A DNA stretch of 7,289 bases from an uncultured Prevotella sp. (lineage in GTDB: Bacteria > Bacteroidota > Bacteroidia > Bacteroidales > Bacteroidaceae), in NCBI GenBank assembly GCA_900556795.1, contig USQD01000093.1:1-7289 (forward strand). The letters are read 5' to 3'. How positions within the stretch are numbered: the first letter of the stretch is position 1; every line of letters starts with the position of its first letter. Both the position numbers and the translations under genes were made by a program. Positions 5,896-7,289 of the stretch are shown here, piece by piece. The notes below the pieces were generated by a model, which did not search any database, was not told where the DNA came from, and saw nothing but the letters and a program-made list of their open reading frames with translations.

Positions 5896-7248
5896 TTATA
5901 AACTGCTTGAATCAGTTTGTTGTTTCTTTTGTGCAAGTTCTATGTCTTTGCGCTTGTCCAGATATTGCTGCAAGAGAGCTTTCTCTTCGTCGGTGGCATG
6001 CTTGTCCAGGGAGGCGAAAACTCTGTCAGCCCATCTTTTCCATACAAATGTCTTTTGAAGAATACGAAGATATTTGCGGGTGGCGGCATAATTTCCTCTC
6101 ACCAGATTGATTTCTGCAAGTCGCTTCACCATGCGGATGTTGCGGCAGTTGGGGGAATATATGTTTCCCAGCATGGCTGCCCGTTCGCAGAAGGTCATAT
6201 CGTCTAGAGCCCAGTATAGTTCATTCAGTGCATGGATGGTGAGCAGGGAAGGGTTGGCTTCCAATGTCTCAAAGGTACCGATGGCTTTGTTGGGGTACTT
6301 CTTTAAGGAAGCAGGCTGACTGCGAAATTGTGCCATGATGAGGTCATGGTAAAACTTCATGTACTGGTTCGGGTTCTTATCCTTTTCAACCATGTTGATT
6401 ACCTGGTTGTAGTTGCCAAAGTAGTATTTACAATCCACAGCGAGTGTCCTTTCCTGGTCTAATTGTGGTTTTGCCAATTTGCCTATACCTGGATACGTGT
6501 AGATGGTCTGGAAATCGCAATAGTAGAGTCGCTTGGTGAGCATGAGGAGGAAGAATGGGATGATCAGGGCGGCAAGACGATAGTAGGTGCCTGCCATCAT
6601 GATATTGGCAATGCAGCCGGCAAATGTCAAGGCGCCATATACCCATACACCGTATCCGAAGAACCAATGGCAGACGAATACGGAGACGAAGATGCTGATG
6701 ACGGATACCCAGTTGGCAATTCCTGAACCATTGAGGAAGAGACCCTGCTCGTTCCTTCTTTCTATCTTCTTGATAAACATTCGGGTAGAGATGAGCAGCG
6801 AGGTGCTGACACGGAACACGCTGGCTCCACCTGCCACGGCAAGGATGCTGCTCAGACGGTAGTCGTAATGGAAACTGAAACAAATCAGCAGAATCATCAC
6901 GATGAAGGCGACGGAATGTGCCACCCATCTTCCCTTGATGTCTGCCATTTTTACAGCACATCTGATGTTGTATCCTGTCAGGAAGATACAGAGGGTAAGG
7001 ATGATAGGACCTGCATAACGGAAATAGTAGAATTGGGTCAGAAAATCGCCTGCCAGACAAGCCAGCCATCCCGGTTTGTCAAGGTAGGTGGTTACATGAT
7101 CCTACGACATCAGAAGCAGCTGATTCTGCTCCTGATAGAACAGGTGATAGGGATAGCAGAATTGGAAGAATACAAAACATGCGATGGCTCCCAATACATA
7201 TAGCGAATATATGCCAAAATTAGATTGGCTTGTTTTCTGTTTGTTCAT
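5896..7248 (-). pseudogene. Multi-pass membrane protein (DUF6057-like) with an in-frame TAG at codon 49
   Basis: Read from the ATG at 7248, this frame runs 450 codons to the TAA at 5898-5896, interrupted only by TAG at 7104-7102 (codon 49). Before the stop, residues 12-31 form a membrane segment, then YPYHLFYQEQNQLLLMS. After it the same frame continues DHVTTYLDKPGWLACLAGDF with no frame change. Further hydrophobic segments lie at about 75-93, 108-126, 178-199, 201-220 and 224-239, with another possible one at 133-155. The soluble C-terminal part (about 265-440) is helical and TPR-like, for example NLVRGNYAATRKYLRIL (381-397). From memory this matches the Bacteroidetes DUF6057 family, which has no known function. 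If the stop is real, the product is a 48-residue fragment. A restart at the ATG at 6948 (codon 101) would give a 350-residue protein lacking the first two membrane segments. It is the first gene of a two-gene unit with the lipoprotein. Confidence 0.8.
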
Positions 7249-7277
7249 GTTTGTCGGTTTATAAGTTTTTGTATCTG

Positions 7278-7285
7278 CAAAGGTA
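7278..7285 (-). promoter_or_regulatory. Partial promoter (-7 element) for the minus-strand pair
   Basis: On the minus strand, bases 7285-7278 read TACCTTTG, matching the Bacteroides -7 consensus TAnnTTTG. The matching -33 TTTG would fall just outside the window, so only half the promoter can be seen. Its distance of about 30 bases from the ATG at 7248 fits a short leader. No other promoter-like element is apparent in front of this gene or in the 10-base gap before the lipoprotein gene. Confidence 0.5.
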
Positions 7286-7289
7286 GTGA

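Noticed and set aside
6428..7069. Minus-strand 213-codon frame overlapping the membrane protein gene
   Set aside because: It is an alternative frame of the same strand with Arg/His/Pro-rich shadow composition, while the main frame shows clear membrane segments.
1..7289. Mobile element, CRISPR array, toxin-antitoxin, phage or defence genes
   Set aside because: No transposase, integrase, regularly spaced repeats, tRNA, or nuclease or helicase motifs were seen on either strand.

Overview
The window looks like ordinary chromosome from a Bacteroidales bacterium, most likely a Prevotella/Segatella-type member of Prevotellaceae. Three things point there. The promoters match the Bacteroidetes pattern (TTTG, then 19-21 bases, then TAnnTTTG) rather than sigma-70. 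Genes start without strong Shine-Dalgarno sequences. The order PASTA membrane protein - RluD-type pseudouridine synthase - D-Ala-D-Ala ligase - acyltransferase is one I recognise from this group. I could not run a database search, so the genus is an inference.

Plus strand, about 1-4414. A well-formed promoter (58-88) lies just upstream of a single-pass membrane protein with two PASTA domains (105-827). A short gap leads to an RluA/RluD-family pseudouridine synthase (872-2038), and five bases later ddl begins (2044-3039). A 165-base gap rich in short repeats (3040-3204) separates ddl from a soluble glycerolipid-type acyltransferase (3205-4356). The block touches envelope building at several points: a possible muropeptide or peptidoglycan-binding protein, the ligase making the D-Ala-D-Ala end of the stem peptide, and phospholipid or lipid acylation. 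An rRNA modification enzyme sits in the middle.

At 4363-4414 a perfect 19-bp inverted repeat with A and T tracts on its two sides serves as a bidirectional terminator between converging transcription units.

Minus strand, 4410-7289. A partial promoter at the right edge (7278-7285) precedes a multi-pass membrane protein gene resembling the Bacteroidetes DUF6057 family (7248 down to 5896). Ten bases after it comes a lipoprotein with TolB/PD40-like beta-propeller repeats (5885 down to 4410). The two appear to form one operon of unknown function.

The most notable observation is an in-frame TAG at codon 49 of the membrane protein gene. The reading frame is otherwise open for all 450 codons, and the residues on both sides read as one continuous protein. 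This is a very recent nonsense mutation, a base-call error, or, less likely, a read-through site. I found no mobile element, CRISPR array, tRNA, rRNA, phage gene or defence system, and I do not think the window holds a new multi-gene system beyond the poorly characterised two-gene membrane/lipoprotein module.
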